A program made the position numbers and the translations under genes. The notes beneath the pieces are model-generated. The model did not search any database. It saw only the letters and a program-made list of their open reading frames with translations, and had not been told where the DNA came from. Positions 24,439-40,680 of a stretch of DNA of 64,000 nucleotides are shown here, one piece after another. The DNA lies in contig NC_080714.1 in NCBI RefSeq assembly GCF_019097595.1, forward strand, positions 3,234,259-3,298,258, given 5' to 3'. The stretch comes from Hemibagrus wyckioides. Its lineage: Eukaryota > Chordata > Actinopteri > Siluriformes > Bagridae. The stretch's first letter is position 1, and every line of letters starts with the position of its first letter.

Positions 24439-26383
24439 GATCATCATCATCTCGTGCTTTTTTTCCCCTTTTTGTTCCATTTCCTATATTTCTGTTGTTT
24501 TGCTAATATTTTTTTTATTATTAGCTTTCCTAATGTCTTTTTCTTCCTTTTTTTCTAGCCTGCTTCATAACTTTTAATTTTTTCAGTTATCAGAAACCTC
24601 ATAATCATAGTTAATGCTCATGATCTGCTTTATCCATTAACCTTATTCTAGATGTTTACACTTAACTTTAAGCATATTTCTGTGAATGATCAGCATCGTT
24701 TCTAATCGTTCCTGATGACCCTATACCTTCAGAGACCATTGCTTAGGTGACACTTTTGCATCATCATCATCATCATCATCATCCCTCATTTGTCTGGTCC
24801 TGATTGGGGTTTCTCCGATACAATCAGTCTTGCAGTAGTTTATTCCCCCAGTGATGATTCAGTGTCTGGAACCTCGTCGCGTCTGTCACAGGTTTCATCA
24901 TCGTCTACCTGCTTGTTAAGAAGTTCAGGAGTGAATGGTGTTCCTGTAGAAACCCACAGACTTGTGGCTGAATGTAGAAAATCCCGTGTTTGGATCCTGG
25001 AGCATTTACGACACACTGACACCTGATTCCATGTGGAAAAGCAGCTTCATATATCAAGACCGATACGTACTGATCGAAATGTTCGATTATACTGCGCCTA
25101 AACACAAACCAGTAATCAGATGTACATAAACAAACCGTTTACGTCTCTTATCTCTTATCGATTTTGTCCTGAGATCAGCAGGATTCGTTCATCTCCGTCT
25201 TCAAGGCATCGAAGCATCACAAGCTGAGATTTCAGATAGTGTTATGCAATTTTCCTAGAAAACAAATCGATCAACAGGATTTCTCACGAATTAGAGTGAA
25301 TTTTTTTTTTTTTACTTTCTGTTGTTTGTTTGCTCAAAGGTAAAAATAATTCAACACTATTTTACCAAACCTAACATCAAGCTTGTTTATCTTTTCCAAA
25401 AAATGAATTTTATTCCTGATATACGATGTCTGGATTGATATCTCCTCTGTTTCCGTGTGTATATTTGCATATGTGAAGCTCATGACTTTGTTTTGTCCGG
25501 AACGTTCTGTTTGTTTGTGTTTCTCGGCGTCTTATTTAACTTCTCAGGCTAAGAAGTTTTTTTTGCTGAGGTTTTCGTTTGTTTGTTTGCTTTTGAACAC
25601 ACACACACACACAGGGCTGTAGTGTAGGCCACACACTTTTTTCTTTAAGTATTTTGCTGAAACTTTTCACATGAAGCACGTTAGACTTCAGAGAATTTAT
25701 GATTATGAGCTTCCTGTATGAAGCTGCAAGTCATGAGAGACTCCGTTATATATATTCGAGAGCATAAGTCGTTATGTCTTAAACTATGAAAATGTCTTTT
25801 AACTGTGTGTGTGTGTGTGTGTGTGTGTGTTGATTTTGCCAACAATTTCCATGTCAGGGAAAAGAGACTTTTTAGTGGCACTAACTCAGAGCTCTGAAGT
25901 AGCTTAACAGTCTCTGTGAAACATCCTGTGTGTGTGTGTGTGTGTGTGTTATGAACTTCGCAGAACACTCTCTCTCTCTCACACACACACACAGAGTTCT
26001 GGATACATGGCAGGGTCGTTACACCATTTATGAGTTGCTTTAGTCTTAAATTCCATGACTTAATCCACTGCGGCCATTTATTTTTTTATTTTAATTTTAT
26101 TTAGTGTTTCATTTTGTACTGTACGTTACACAATGGAAGCAGACTCTCATTTACATGGCCAGTAAATGTGAAAAAATAAGTTATTTGTATATGGAAAGAC
26201 TGCAAATACAAATACGATGCTTTGTTTTTTTATTCATGACGTTTTGTTTCGATTTTCTTTTTCCATTTTGAAATTTTTGTCGTAGAATTTCAACAGCTGG
26301 AGCGTGTTCCGAATGATATGAAAATATTTGTCATAGTGAACACTGCACCTCTTTAAAAGATATATATATATGTGTGTGTGTAT

Positions 26384-26423
<40 letters not shown>

Positions 26424-26500
26424 GTACGCATATATATATATATTACATTCACAGTGTGTGTGTATGTATATATATACACACACACACTGTAAATGGGCTA
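24400..26500. repeat. Microsatellites in lmo4 intron 1
   Basis: ATT/TCA runs at 24408-24450 and 24761-24782, TG runs at 25804-25830 and 25928-25949, a CA run at 25980-25993, and TA/TG runs at 26360-26500. The rest of the intron (24.4-26.9 kb) shows no exon. Confidence 0.75.
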
Positions 26501-26939
26501 GGTTAAACAGGAACAGCTGAGTGCAAAAGTTTGCGCGCCCCCTGCACCACCACCTCCTCAGTATCCTGATATCTGAATAAAGAAACCTGTGCATCTATTT
26601 TTACAACTTATCAGAAAATGTTAAAAAGAAAAACTGAAATATATTAGTTTGAAAATAAGTCCTCTGTAACTTTTAAAGAAGGTTGTTTTGAGCTCTGAGA
26701 GGAAAAAAACAGAGAAAAAGGCTTTGTTTTTTGGACAAACTTTTGCACTCGAATGTAATTTTGTATTTAAATACAGCGTGCATGTTAGTTTGCTAACAAG
26801 CTAGCAAGATAGCTCAGGATTTTTGTCTGTTTTTTGTCTGCTAGTGTTTTTGTCTGAGATTCTGTCAGATCTCGAGGTTGTCGTGAGAGCGTGATGATGA
26901 TGAGTTGACTCTTCTGTTGTTGTTGTTATTTGTGTAGGT

Positions 26940-30594
<3,655 letters not shown>

Positions 30595-31176
30595 AAGCCC
30601 GTCCTCCTCCTCATCCTCCTCTTCGTCTTCGTCCTCACTTCATCCCACCATGTCTCACGACCCTCGTGATCTTCTCCAGCTCTCCTGTGCATGCACTTCT
30701 CCTCGCATTCCAAAAGATCAGAAGCACTTCCGAACTCCACTCCACCACCCTCCTCCAGAGGAACTCATCCTTCCTTCCTTCCATCCTTCCTTCCTTTTCT
30801 TTCTGAACGGAGCTGCAGGATTTCTCGCCCCACGAGACGTTCCTCAGGCCCGGGGTTTTCATCTCTAATGGACTCTACAGGATTTCACGTAGACTCTGAA
30901 CACTTTAAACGTGGATCCTGGTGTGTGGCTTTCACAAGCGCTTTCCCAGACTGCTTGTGTTCTTATTTTTTATTTACTTTGCTTTGTTTTCTCTAGCCTG
31001 CAGAACTGCAGTTAGAGTTTTTATTTTTTTTTGGACATGGTTCAGGGTTAAGGTGTAAATACTCCTTTTTTTTTTCTCTCTTTCTTTCTTTTTTTTTTTT
31101 TTATGAACAGTGCCACGTGTTCCGGTTCACTCATATGGGCAATATGTGACACTTATTTAAAACAATATACAATAAA
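30595..31176 (+). other. lmo4 3' UTR with polyadenylation signal at 31171-31176
   Basis: About 580 bases after the TGA (30592-30594), with (TCC)n near 30600-30640 and T-rich tracts near 31055-31105. AATAAA at 31171 is the first strong signal; another lies at 31457-31462. Confidence 0.55.
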
Positions 31177-31214
31177 TTCTTTTAAAAAGGTAAAGAAGTA
31201 ATGAATATTTATTT

Positions 31215-31357
31215 TTTTTAACCAGCATGGATGATGATGCTTATTGTTTATTGCTGTTTGTTCATGTAGTGATTAGCTTCACTCCCGGTGGTGCAAAACG
31301 CATTACCCAAAGGATCGAGTAAGCTCGGAACATTACAGAAGCAATTAATTGTAAGCG

Positions 31358-31398
<41 letters not shown>

Positions 31399-31570
31399 CT
31401 GCTCATGCATTTGCACAGGGGAGGCTGAACTTTGCTCTGATCCCGTGTTCGAATTTAATAAAGCCTAATCTGCCTCCTAGCTAATTAAGAGCAACTCACT
31501 GCTTTCGATTCACTGCCTGAAAACAATCAGGCGCATTAACTGTTTACCGTGTTGCAATCAAAGTACACAA
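31215..31570. promoter_or_regulatory. Candidate conserved non-coding element downstream of lmo4
   Basis: Apart from a TG run at 31360-31394, this is dense single-copy DNA with homeodomain-type motifs (CAATTAATTG, CTAGCTAATTAAGAG) and TCATGCATTTGCACAG. It has no coding frame. LMO4 loci in vertebrates are flanked by many conserved elements, so this is a reasonable but untested candidate. Confidence 0.35.
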
Positions 31571-31582
31571 CACACTCTCCTA

Positions 31583-31584
<2 letters not shown>

Positions 31585-31640
<56 letters not shown>
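31585..31640. repeat. (CA)n microsatellite
   Basis: About 27 perfect CA units. Confidence 0.95.
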
Positions 31641-31641
<1 letters not shown>

Positions 31642-31817
31642 CGCCCCTGACTAAGCTGGCTTACTCGTTATCATTGAAAGACTTTTAAAATAATGCTGCC
31701 CTTCACATGCTACTGGAATGATCCTGCTTCTACAGTGGTAATTACGAGTATGTCACATTTGGATGCTTTCTTGTCGGAAAGAACGTAGAACATAAACATC
31801 ACCAGGTTCATATATAT

Positions 31818-32180
31818 TTATCCATCCATCCATCTATCTATTTTCTATACCTGCTTCATTACTAATTAGGGTCATGGGGATCTGCTGGAGCCTATCCCAG
31901 CACACATTGGGCGAAAGGCAGGGGTACACCCTGGACAGGTCACCAGTCCACCACAGGACCACACATATAGACAAACAGCCACACACACACTAACAGGCAA
32001 TTTAGAATTACCAATCAACCTAATGTACACGTTTTTGGACTGTGGGAGGAAACCGGAGTAAACCCACACAGGCACGGGGAGAACATGCAAACTCCACACA
32101 GAAAGACCCCTGCATGTTCGAACCCAGGACCTTCTTGCTGTGAAGCAACAGTGCTAACCACTAAGCCACCATGCTGCCCC
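31818..32180 (-). repeat. tRNA-headed SINE-like element (family C), reverse orientation
   Basis: The left end is (ATCC)n. The body holds GGGTACACCCTGGACAGGTC, GGAGGAAACCGGAGTAAACC and ACGGGGAGAACATGCAAACT. The right end, on the - strand, reads GGGGCAGCATGGTGGCTTAG and then GGTTCGAACATGC, the tRNA-like head. The same family lies in + orientation at 52516-52857. Confidence 0.75.
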
Positions 32181-32189
32181 TCTTACAAA

Positions 32190-33100
32190 TCAAACTTTTC
32201 ATTTATTCCGATTTATCCACAAAAACAGCACAGTGGATCCTTATTAAAGACCTTTTATTGTGAAATCCAGATTAAAAGAGTTGTTTAAAGCTTAGTCACG
32301 TGACTGTGCATGGTGTAGCTGTTTATTTTTCCCTCTGACGATCTTTTCTAGGCTTCGAAATTCATAAGGTTTGTGTTTATTTGTGCAAATGGTCTTGACA
32401 AAACAAAACACATAAGAGTCAAAACACTTGCCTGGTCCCAGAGTTCATTTTCTACAATAAATCCAAAAGCTGATGGTAAAATCCTGTTGGTGTTTTGTCG
32501 AGAAACCCAGAGTGATGCTAGCTTCCTGTTCGGTTTACATATAGAAGTCATCCATGCTGCGCTCTACAGTATTTGTTTACTCATAGCTACAGTATTTGTC
32601 ATGGCAGCATTCAGATTCATGCTGAGATTTTTCTCACAATGCCAGAATTTTGCGACAGCAAAAAATGGGACAAAAAATTATCCCTCAGTGTAACAGCAGC
32701 TTATTTCTGTTTCACACTTTTTTTCTCACTTGTGTGCAAAAACAGTTTTCAAACCTCTGCTTTATCTCGGAAACCATCTCTAGTCCGTATGAAAACCATG
32801 TGGGTGGGAGACGGATACTGTGAACGATTTTTTTTGTCACATTCTTTAGATTTAAAAGAGATTTTTTTTTGTTCTTAAGGATGTGGATTAGTTGAGCACT
32901 TGATCCTTCCTGTAAACAGAATTGATCCTGTGTTGGATTAATAAGTTTGCAAATTATTACTTTTCATTAGCCTTCTTCGGATTGGGATTAGTTTCTATTT
33001 GTGACGTCTGTATTAACGTTTTTATACGTGATAAAACTCTGGATGAACTCATGTGTTTCGATATATCCATGAATTTGAATCGTAACTTGAGATGTTTACA
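32190..33100. other. Spacer, no gene seen
   Basis: AT-rich DNA with T runs. The + frames at 32373-32878 have no recognisable domain. Confidence 0.4.
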
Positions 33101-33116
33101 GAACTGACAGAAATAC

Positions 33117-33580
33117 TTCTTTTGTCTTTTCCCTTCAGGGGTCTCCACAGCGAACCATCTCTCTCCACCTATCCCTATCTTCAGCATCCTCAACACTAGC
33201 TTCATATCCTCATTTATTACATCCATATACCTCCTCTTTGTCCTTCCTCTTTGCCTCCTGCCTGGCAGCTCCATGTTCAACATTCTCCTACCAATATACT
33301 CACTCTCCCTCCTCTGAACATGTCCAAACCATCTTAATCTGGCCTCCCTAACTTTGTCCCCCAAACATCCAACATGAGCTGTCTCTCTGATGTACTCGTT
33401 CCTAATCCTGTCCAACCGTGTCCCTCCCAAAGAGAACCTCAACATCTTCAGCTCTGCTACCTCCAGCTCTGACTCCTGTCTCTCCCTCAGTGACACTGCC
33501 TCTAAACCATACATCATGGCTGGTCTCACCCCTGTCTCGTTCACCTTCCCCTTGATTCTCATCGAAATTTTTCTATCACA
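33117..33580 (-). mobile_element. 5'-truncated RTE-type LINE insertion with 15-bp target-site duplication
   Basis: The - strand encodes the reverse transcriptase C-terminal part: DRKISMRIKGKVNETGVRPA, MMYGLEAVSL, LRWFGHVQRRESEYIGRRML and RRQRGRTKRRYMDV, with minor frame damage near the end. The insertion is bracketed by perfect copies of AACTGACAGAAATAC at 33102-33116 and 33581-33595. Truncation at the 5' end, a 3' end at the left and intact duplications indicate a fairly recent target-primed insertion. Confidence 0.85.
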
Positions 33581-33769
33581 AACTGACAGAAATACAAATA
33601 ATAAAGATGACCCCAACTAATCGCACTCGTGATTCTTAGATCGTGATTTAGGGAAAGGGTTAATATGAAGTAATAGAAGTTAATGCTAAAGGTTTTTAAG
33701 CAGATAATCAGAGCAAAACGGCAATTTAGGAGGAAATCGGAGTCAGCGATTGCATAACATGTACACGTG

Positions 33770-34560
33770 ACTGAGTTTGTCGCACCAAACCAGGCCTACA
33801 GACGGACGATGCGGTCATTTTAAACCCGTTTCATTCATTAGCCATCGATTCTCCGCTTCATCAGCAGCCACATGACATGGGATTCCATTAGCAACGCCCC
33901 GTTAGCCGTGCATTAATGACTGGAGGACATGTCGGATTTCTGACGTTAGCCGAAATAGAAACAGCGCCCACACCTCCTGCTCCGTTTCTGTCGTCATGTT
34001 TGTGGTTCCTTGTGTGGCGCACAAGGAAGCCGCGCAGCCACGGCGCAGCCGCTAAAAAGTTTCTGAACGGAACGATTAAATATTTTCAATGCAAATCCAT
34101 TCATTACAATTATCTTCATATCTCAAGGTATAAAACCACAGGCACAGCGTTTCATACAAGCCACCACGCCACGGTTCACACGCTGCGTTCAGACGGAGTG
34201 AGCCTCATCTGCATATCACTAATTAGCCAGGCATATTCAGATGCCAATTAGCAGGTCTGGAAGAAAAAGCCTCTTAGCCTGATGAGCTTTATCGTCGATC
34301 AGGATTTAAAAAAAAAGAAAGAAAAAAAGTTAGTTTGCAGGTGTACGGATTGCTGTGTGGCTTCTGTCAGGGAAAAAAAAAGTGTTTATGCTCACTAATT
34401 AATCATATTAACACATGCAAATGAGTCTAATTGCTTGAGCTTCCACGCTTCCATGCTGAGAAAGAGAGAAAGAGTGTGATGGAGACAGAGGTAAAAAAAG
34501 GCAGGAGTGGTATAAATTCCACGCTAGCAGGAGGCTCCTGAAGCTCTGGGCATCACTTCG
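33770..34560. promoter_or_regulatory. Candidate conserved non-coding block
   Basis: Single-copy DNA with closely spaced developmental-type motifs: TTCATTAGCCATCGATT, GTGCATTAATGACTGG, ATCACTAATTAGCCAGG, CCAATTAGCAGG, ACTAATTAATCATATTAA and a perfect octamer ATGCAAAT at 34415-34422. No coding frame of substance. Conservation cannot be tested from one sequence. Confidence 0.4.
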
Positions 34561-35985
34561 CTTTGCCCGGTAGAGTTTACAGGCAAATTTTACACAAATG
34601 TCTTACTGTAGGTTCGTCCTTCAGGCCTGATGACTTAAACTATGCAAATGATTATTAGACACAAACACAGAGCTAAAGACTTCAGGTTAAATGGTTGTCC
34701 TTGAGAGCACTTCTCATGGGATACGAACTCACAATCTTCTGGATACTGAGACAATGCACACATATCTCTTTTTCATTTTTCTGCAGAGCACTTTGATCAA
34801 TTCTTTATAAAGTTGGAGTTTATTTGTTAATTTAGCTTTACAGTTCAACAATTCGTCCCATCAGAAGTTTTCCAGGAGAGTGTGCGCTAATGCGTTCAGA
34901 TCTGAAGGAGCATGCTAACCGCTGCAGCTAACAGGAACTACTTTTCAGTGTGTTAAAAATAAACACAACTCTGTAAGACTTTTAGAACGTAACAGCTGTA
35001 TGTTCCGAATAAGCAACAGACCAGGAGAGGGCACGTGTTAATCTGAATAACATCATGAACTGGCTGCGCCACCAGCCCAGACTCCGTCTCCGTAGCCGCA
35101 ATGTTATTCCTGGCGCGACCTGGAGAAAGAAAAGAAGTAAAGAGAGACTAGACAAACATTCCTTCGGTTGATTCTTCCACCATATATAAAAAAAAGTCAC
35201 AGGTTTCTTGTTGCTATGCAACAAATGGAAGTAGACATGAAATGTTTTAAGCCTGTAAGCTTCAGAGAATGTAATTAGCAAGAAAAAGGCTGACTGAGAT
35301 GATTTTTTTTCTTTTTATTTTTTTAACATGGCGTTCATTTCCTGACTAATTCAACATAGAATACAACCGCTGTTTTAATGAACGAAATATGTTGTGTTAT
35401 CTTTCGTAACCCGTCTGTTTTCGTAAAATATCGGTCACGATTCCAAACAGATTAACGTTGCTGTTACTTAGCAACCGGTGAGCTGAAGGAAGGATACAAA
35501 AGCACTACAAATGAACAACCAATCAGAATTCAACAACTTCTCCTTAGACTTCTGTTATAAGTATATTACATACACACAGTGCAGATGGGATGGACAGATA
35601 TTAGATCGAAAAACACTGGATTTGACCTTTAATCCTGAAGGAAATACATTTATTTCGGTTTTAAAATAGAATGTAAATACTTCGTTTGTATAGAGTGCAA
35701 GGTTTGTTGTCACTTTTTTTGTTGTCATCCCTCTATGGGGCAGGTGGACGAGGACGAGGACATTGCGGGTAAAATTACTGTCATAGGAAACCTTCTAGAA
35801 GATGGCTTCTTAGGCTGGAGCAGTGACAGGCTTCCGATGAGGAATGACACACACACACACACACACACTTGCGCTAACTCATACACACTCGACAACTGAG
35901 AATGTCAGAGAAGGAGAGACGGAGACGGGGACGACAAAGTGACATGGTATGGGGGGGTCGGGGGTGTGGGTGTAGGGTGGGTGGA
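34561..35985. other. Spacer, no gene seen
   Basis: Mainly single-copy. A second octamer ATGCAAAT lies at 34642-34649 and a CA run at 35850-35868. A - strand frame at 34982-35281 shows no known domain. Confidence 0.4.
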
Positions 35986-35989
35986 TTTC

Positions 35990-36330
35990 GAGCATCAGCC
36001 AATAGGAAGGCTTTGAATAATTAAGGCGATCGGCTTAATTAGCTCAATTACGTTAATTTGACCACGGAACATGGCCATATGGTGAAAGGAAACAAAAGAA
36101 GGGGAGAACTAATTAAAAGTAAAATAATGAGGATTTTAATTAAGCTTCTCCCCAGACGTGGGTGAATGGGGATCTGGAGCAGGAGAGAGTAATTAAACCA
36201 GTGTAGCGCTGGCAACATTTCTCCCCTGTTATCTCTCTCTCACTCTCTCAGAACTGTGAGGGCTCAATCGGTCTAATTAAATCTGTAAATAAATTAGCTA
36301 CATGGAAGTCTGTTCAGTTGACACCCACAC
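35990..36330. promoter_or_regulatory. AATTA-rich candidate enhancer
   Basis: At least seven TAATTA/AATTAA homeodomain-type cores in about 300 bases, including AATAATTAAGG, GGCTTAATTAGCTCAATTACG, AACTAATTAAAAG, TTTTAATTAAGC, GAGTAATTAAACC and GTCTAATTAAATC. The DNA between them is not simple repeat, unlike the flanking CA and CT tracts. Confidence 0.4.
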
Positions 36331-36479
36331 CACCACCCCCCATCCATCCAACCCCCCAACACACACACACACACACACTTGCTCTCTCTCTCTCCTATAT
36401 CTGTCCGTCATTTGCAGAAGAACATGACAGCAGGGTGGGGTCGAGGACTGATTTGTGTTTTGTTTTTTCCTTCACCCGT

Positions 36480-38150
36480 TGTTAACTACAAATGAACTGA
36501 CTGGACACCAGCACGCTACATTCAGACTCGCAAATAGTCACCGAAGAAACTATATCGAACCTCAAACACAAGCTTACATAACACAGTAATCAGCCTGAAA
36601 GCCGGTTATCTGGTTTATGTTAGCTTTGTCGGTAGGATAGCAAATCAAGCTACAAGCTGTCATTAGCTACAGATGAACTGACTGAGGCTCTGGCTGGCTA
36701 CATTCCCACTAACGAAGCAGAGTAGAATCTACAGTGTAGCTAATTCCTAAAATCAAACACACATGTGAACATGCAAAAGTTGGTGGTTTATTTATGTTAG
36801 GTGCTGAGTGTTATATTAGCTTTGTTGCCAGCTTAGCAAAGCAAGCTAAATTAAGTGTACTAGCTAGGGATGAACTGACTGGGCACTAGCATGCTACATT
36901 CACACTAGCAAGTCATAGTAGAGACTATATCTAGCTTCTAAACTCCAACACAAGCTAAATAACGTGCTAATCAGTGAAAAAGTGGGTTGGGTTTATGTGG
37001 CATGCTGTTAGCTTTGTTGGCAGATTAGCGAATCAAGCGTCGACAACTGTACTAGCTGTTGTGAGTAAGGAATGAACTGAGTGTGCACTAGCGTGGTACA
37101 TTAACACTAGAGACTATATCTAGCTTCTGAACACAAACACTAATCAGTGTGAAATGTGGTTGTTGGGTTTATGTGATGTGTATTAGCTTTGTTGGCAGAT
37201 TAGCAATAAATCTACATCTGTACTAGCTGTTGTTAGCTAGGAATTGACTGAGTGCAAACTAGCATGACACACTCACTCTAAGAAGAGACTATATCTAGCT
37301 TCTAAACTCAAACACAAGCTAAATAAAATTGTAATCAGTGTGAAAGTGGGTTGTTGGGTTTATGTGGCATGCTGTTAGCTTTGTTGGCAGATTAGCGAAT
37401 CAAGCATCAACAACTGTACTAGCTGTTGTTAGAACTGAATGCACTAGCATGACACATTCACTCTAGCAAGAAACTATATCTACTTTAAAAAAACTCAAAC
37501 ACAAGCTAAATCAGTGAAAGTGGGTTGTTGGGATTATGTGGCATGCATATATAACATGATAGCCAACAACTGTACTAGCTGTTAGCTAGGAATGAACTGA
37601 GTGTGCACTAGCATGCTACATTTACACTAGCAAGTCACAGTAGAGACTACATCTAGCTTCTAACCTCAAACACAAGCTAAATAACACGTTAATTATTGTG
37701 AAAGGTAATCTAGCCATGGGAGTCACAGTCCAGTGACTTCTGTGCCGGTTCCAAGCCCGGATAAATAGAGAGGGTTGCATCAGGAAGGGCATCCGGCGTA
37801 AAACATTGCCAGATTTAATCATGCGAATCGTCAGTACTCTGAATTTCATCGGTCGAAGAAGAATTAGTGTGAAAGGTGGTTGTTAGCTTTGTCGGCAGAC
37901 TGTACTAGCTGTTGTTAGCTAGGAATGAACTTTACTCTTTCAGATGAGATCGTACAACATGACAGTCAACAACTATAGTAGCTGTTGTTAGCTAGGAATG
38001 AACTGAGTGTAAACTAGCATGCTATATTAACACCAGCAAGTCACAGTAGAGACTTCTACACGCAAACACAAGCCAAATAACACGTTAATCAGCGTGAAAG
38101 GTGCTTGTTAGCTTTGTCGGCAGATTAGCGAATCAATCTACTAGCTGTGG
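36480..38150 (+). repeat. Diverged satellite-like tandem repeat, unit about 160-200 bp
   Basis: About eight or nine tandem units. Each carries, in order, GGAATGAACTGAGTGTGCAC, TAGCATGCTACATTCACACT, AGAGACTATATCTAGCTTCT, AACACAAGCTAAATAACA and TTAGCTTTGTTGGCAGATTA. The GAACTGA landmark recurs near 36494, 36673, 36871, 37071, 37242, 37431, 37591, 37924 and 37992. One unit is split by a SINE at 37707-37861. Confidence 0.85.
37707..37861 (+). mobile_element. SINE (family 2) inserted in the satellite, with 16-bp target-site duplication
   Basis: The body has GGTTCCAAGCCCGGATAAAT and GGAAGGGCATCCGGCGTAAA and ends GAAGAAG. It is flanked by AATTATTGTGAAAGGT (37691-37706) and AATTAGTGTGAAAGGT (37862-37877), which differ at one base. 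The duplicated sequence is satellite sequence, so insertion came after amplification. Confidence 0.75.
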
Positions 38151-38159
38151 ATCTCACAA

Positions 38160-39365
38160 GCTTTCTTTTTCATCACAATTATCTTTCATTCCTTCCACAG
38201 CAACTTAAACGCCATGAGATTATTTGGAAGATGAAGTGAAACGAGGAAACAGCCACAGACTCCAGCTAAATTGTCACGCTGTCAGTGGAAGAGCAGATAA
38301 AACTGACAGCATTGTCACGTCTCACCATCGTGCTGGATCTTCACCTGACAGAGCAGCAGCTACTATTAAGACCAGGAATGACCCCTGTGACTCATTTTCT
38401 TTCGTCCAGGAAACTTACAAAATATAATCTATTGATTAAAGCTGCAGTTTGTATTTTAACAGCTCTGAATGTAGTTTTCAGTCTTTAATAGCTTTAATCA
38501 TATTCAGGTTTGTGTATCAGTAAAACATTTCCAGCACAGATACTTTCTCTTAAACCACAAACACCTGAAGCAGCGGAAACCGAGAGCGATTTGTCATCGT
38601 TTTCTCACCTGATTTGTAGAAATGTGTGGGTTTTTTTTTGTTTTTTTCACTATGATGATGCACCATATAATTTCCACTTACGGGTTCCTTTGGTTTTCTA
38701 TATCCCATGGTTGTGGAAATGGGTTCGATTTATTTCTGAATGTTTCCTTATTTTGGTAGCTGATGAATATTTTTCAAATATAGTCAAGCAAGCTTGTTCT
38801 AAAATTGAGGTAAAGATGTAAACCTGGCAACCCAGAAACCCATATTTCTTTAAGTGGTATCTAGTCTAGATTTAGTTTATGGAAAAACCACAACGGTTTT
38901 AGTTAAATATAAGGTGTTTTTTTCCTTCTGATATCCCGAATACCTTCTACAAACAGGTAGAGACTGTTTTAATTCATAAAATATTGCCACAGCAGTCAAA
39001 AAGCATACCTCGGGTTCCTCGAAGTTCTATATAGAACCCTGGGGTTCTGTACTTTGGCCAGTGTGGAAATTAAAGACGAGTTGGTAAAAGTGGCGGACTA
39101 TCCGTGGGCTGATAAATAAAAATGAATCCAAAACATTACGTTTTCTGATAAAAGGGACATGTTTGATGTGATATGAAGACACGGTGCAGTGAATGTTAAT
39201 GTTTCACCGACTGAGTCTGTCTAACGTATAGTCTTATTAATAATGAATAATCATTTAAATATTCAGGAATTAGCAGGCTAAGATAGCCTTATTAGTCATT
39301 TATATTCAGACATAATTCAACCCATGAGCATGTCAGGATCACAAACTGCAACTTAAAATCATTGT
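38160..39365. other. Spacer, no gene seen
   Basis: Single-copy DNA. Short frames at 38224-38488 and 38510-38821 lack domains and splice support. Confidence 0.4.
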
Positions 39366-39369
39366 AACC

Positions 39370-39830
39370 ACACACACACACGACTCCATATCCCCCTCTG
39401 GGCTTCAGCGCTGGTCCTTTATCCGCATTAACAAGCTCTTTGTAGTGACTCAGTGCCCCAGTGGGCGCCAATATTTACTCCGTGTTAAACGTTAAGTGCC
39501 GTCCACCCCGAGGTCCGGTTCCCATGTCAGCATGAGCCTTGGCTTTAATATGCCTTTCGTCAGTAATATCTCATTACGACAGACCTTGATTATGTCCTCG
39601 ATCTTCTGCCTAAGCCACCCCACCCCACCCCAGCTCACCCCACTCCATCCCACCCCTGCCTGTTCCTCACCTTGACGGCACGTTTTTAATTAGAACACGC
39701 ATTCAGATTGACAACAAAGTCATTTGCATTTTAAATGAACAGCTATGTATGCTTGACAACGTGAGCCGTTTCAGAGAGGCCATGCAGGGAAGGTCAGGCT
39801 CATGCTGCATGTTTTAGCAATGAGGATCTG
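39370..39830. promoter_or_regulatory. Candidate conserved non-coding block
   Basis: Dense non-repetitive DNA such as GGGCGCCAATATTTACTCCG, GGCTTTAATATGCCTTTCGT and ATTACGACAGACCTTGATTA. It has a reverse octamer ATTTGCAT at 39722-39729 and TTTTTAATTAGAACACGC. The flanking DNA changes to tandem repeat at 39840. No coding frame. Confidence 0.4.
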
Positions 39831-39839
39831 CTCTTAACT

Positions 39840-40680
39840 CTTAAAGGGTAAATGTTAAATGGAAATGAAAAACTGCTCCAAAGTTTAACCATAAACACAA
39901 CAAGGCATACGCTTGTGTTCTTTAAACATAATCCATATCGCTAATCTATAAAGTACTCTTAAAGGGATACAGTTATGTGTTTTTAACATAAACTCTATTG
40001 CTAAATGCTAAGGTCCTTTTAAAGGGATACTCCTGTGGTTTTTAACATAATCTCTGTCACTAATCTCTAAAGTACTCTTAAGGGGATACTCCTGTTTTGT
40101 TTTTTTAACATAATCTTTAATGCTAATCTCTAAACAACTCTTAAAGGGATACTCTTGGGTTTTTAACTAAACTTTATTACTAAAATCAGGTACTCTTAAA
40201 GGGATAGTCCTTTTTAAAAAAAATATTTTCAGGGAGGGAGTATCTAAAAGGAATACTCTTGTTCCTCTTAAACTCTCCGGCTAAACTCTGAAGTACTCTT
40301 TGGAATACGTCTTTGTTTTGTTTTTACATAAACTCTATGTCTAAACTCTAGAGTACTCTTAAAGAGATACTTCTGTATTTTGTTTGTTTGTTTTTACTTA
40401 AACACTGTGGCTGTACTCTTAAAGGGATACTCCTGTTTTGTTTTGTTTTACTTATACTGTAAATAAGTAAGTATAAGTATTTGTCTAAATTTTAAAATAG
40501 TCTTAAAGGGATACTCCTGTTTCCCCCCTTTAAACTCTGGGGCTAAACTCTGGAGTACTCTTAAAGGGATACTCCTGTGTTGTTGTTTTTTTACTTAAAC
40601 CCTATGTCTTTTTACCCAAACGCTACAGCTAAACTCTAGAATACTCTTAAAGGGATAGTCCATCACTAAAATGTGTAGTT
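39840..40680 (+). repeat. Degenerate ~60-bp tandem repeat, about 13 units
   Basis: The landmark CTCTTAAAGGGATACTCCTG recurs near 39957, 40018, 40078, 40139, 40195, 40358, 40419, 40503, 40560 and 40647, each time followed by T-rich DNA and AACATAAACTCTATGGCTAA-like sequence. Spacing is mostly 55-65 bases. Confidence 0.85.
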
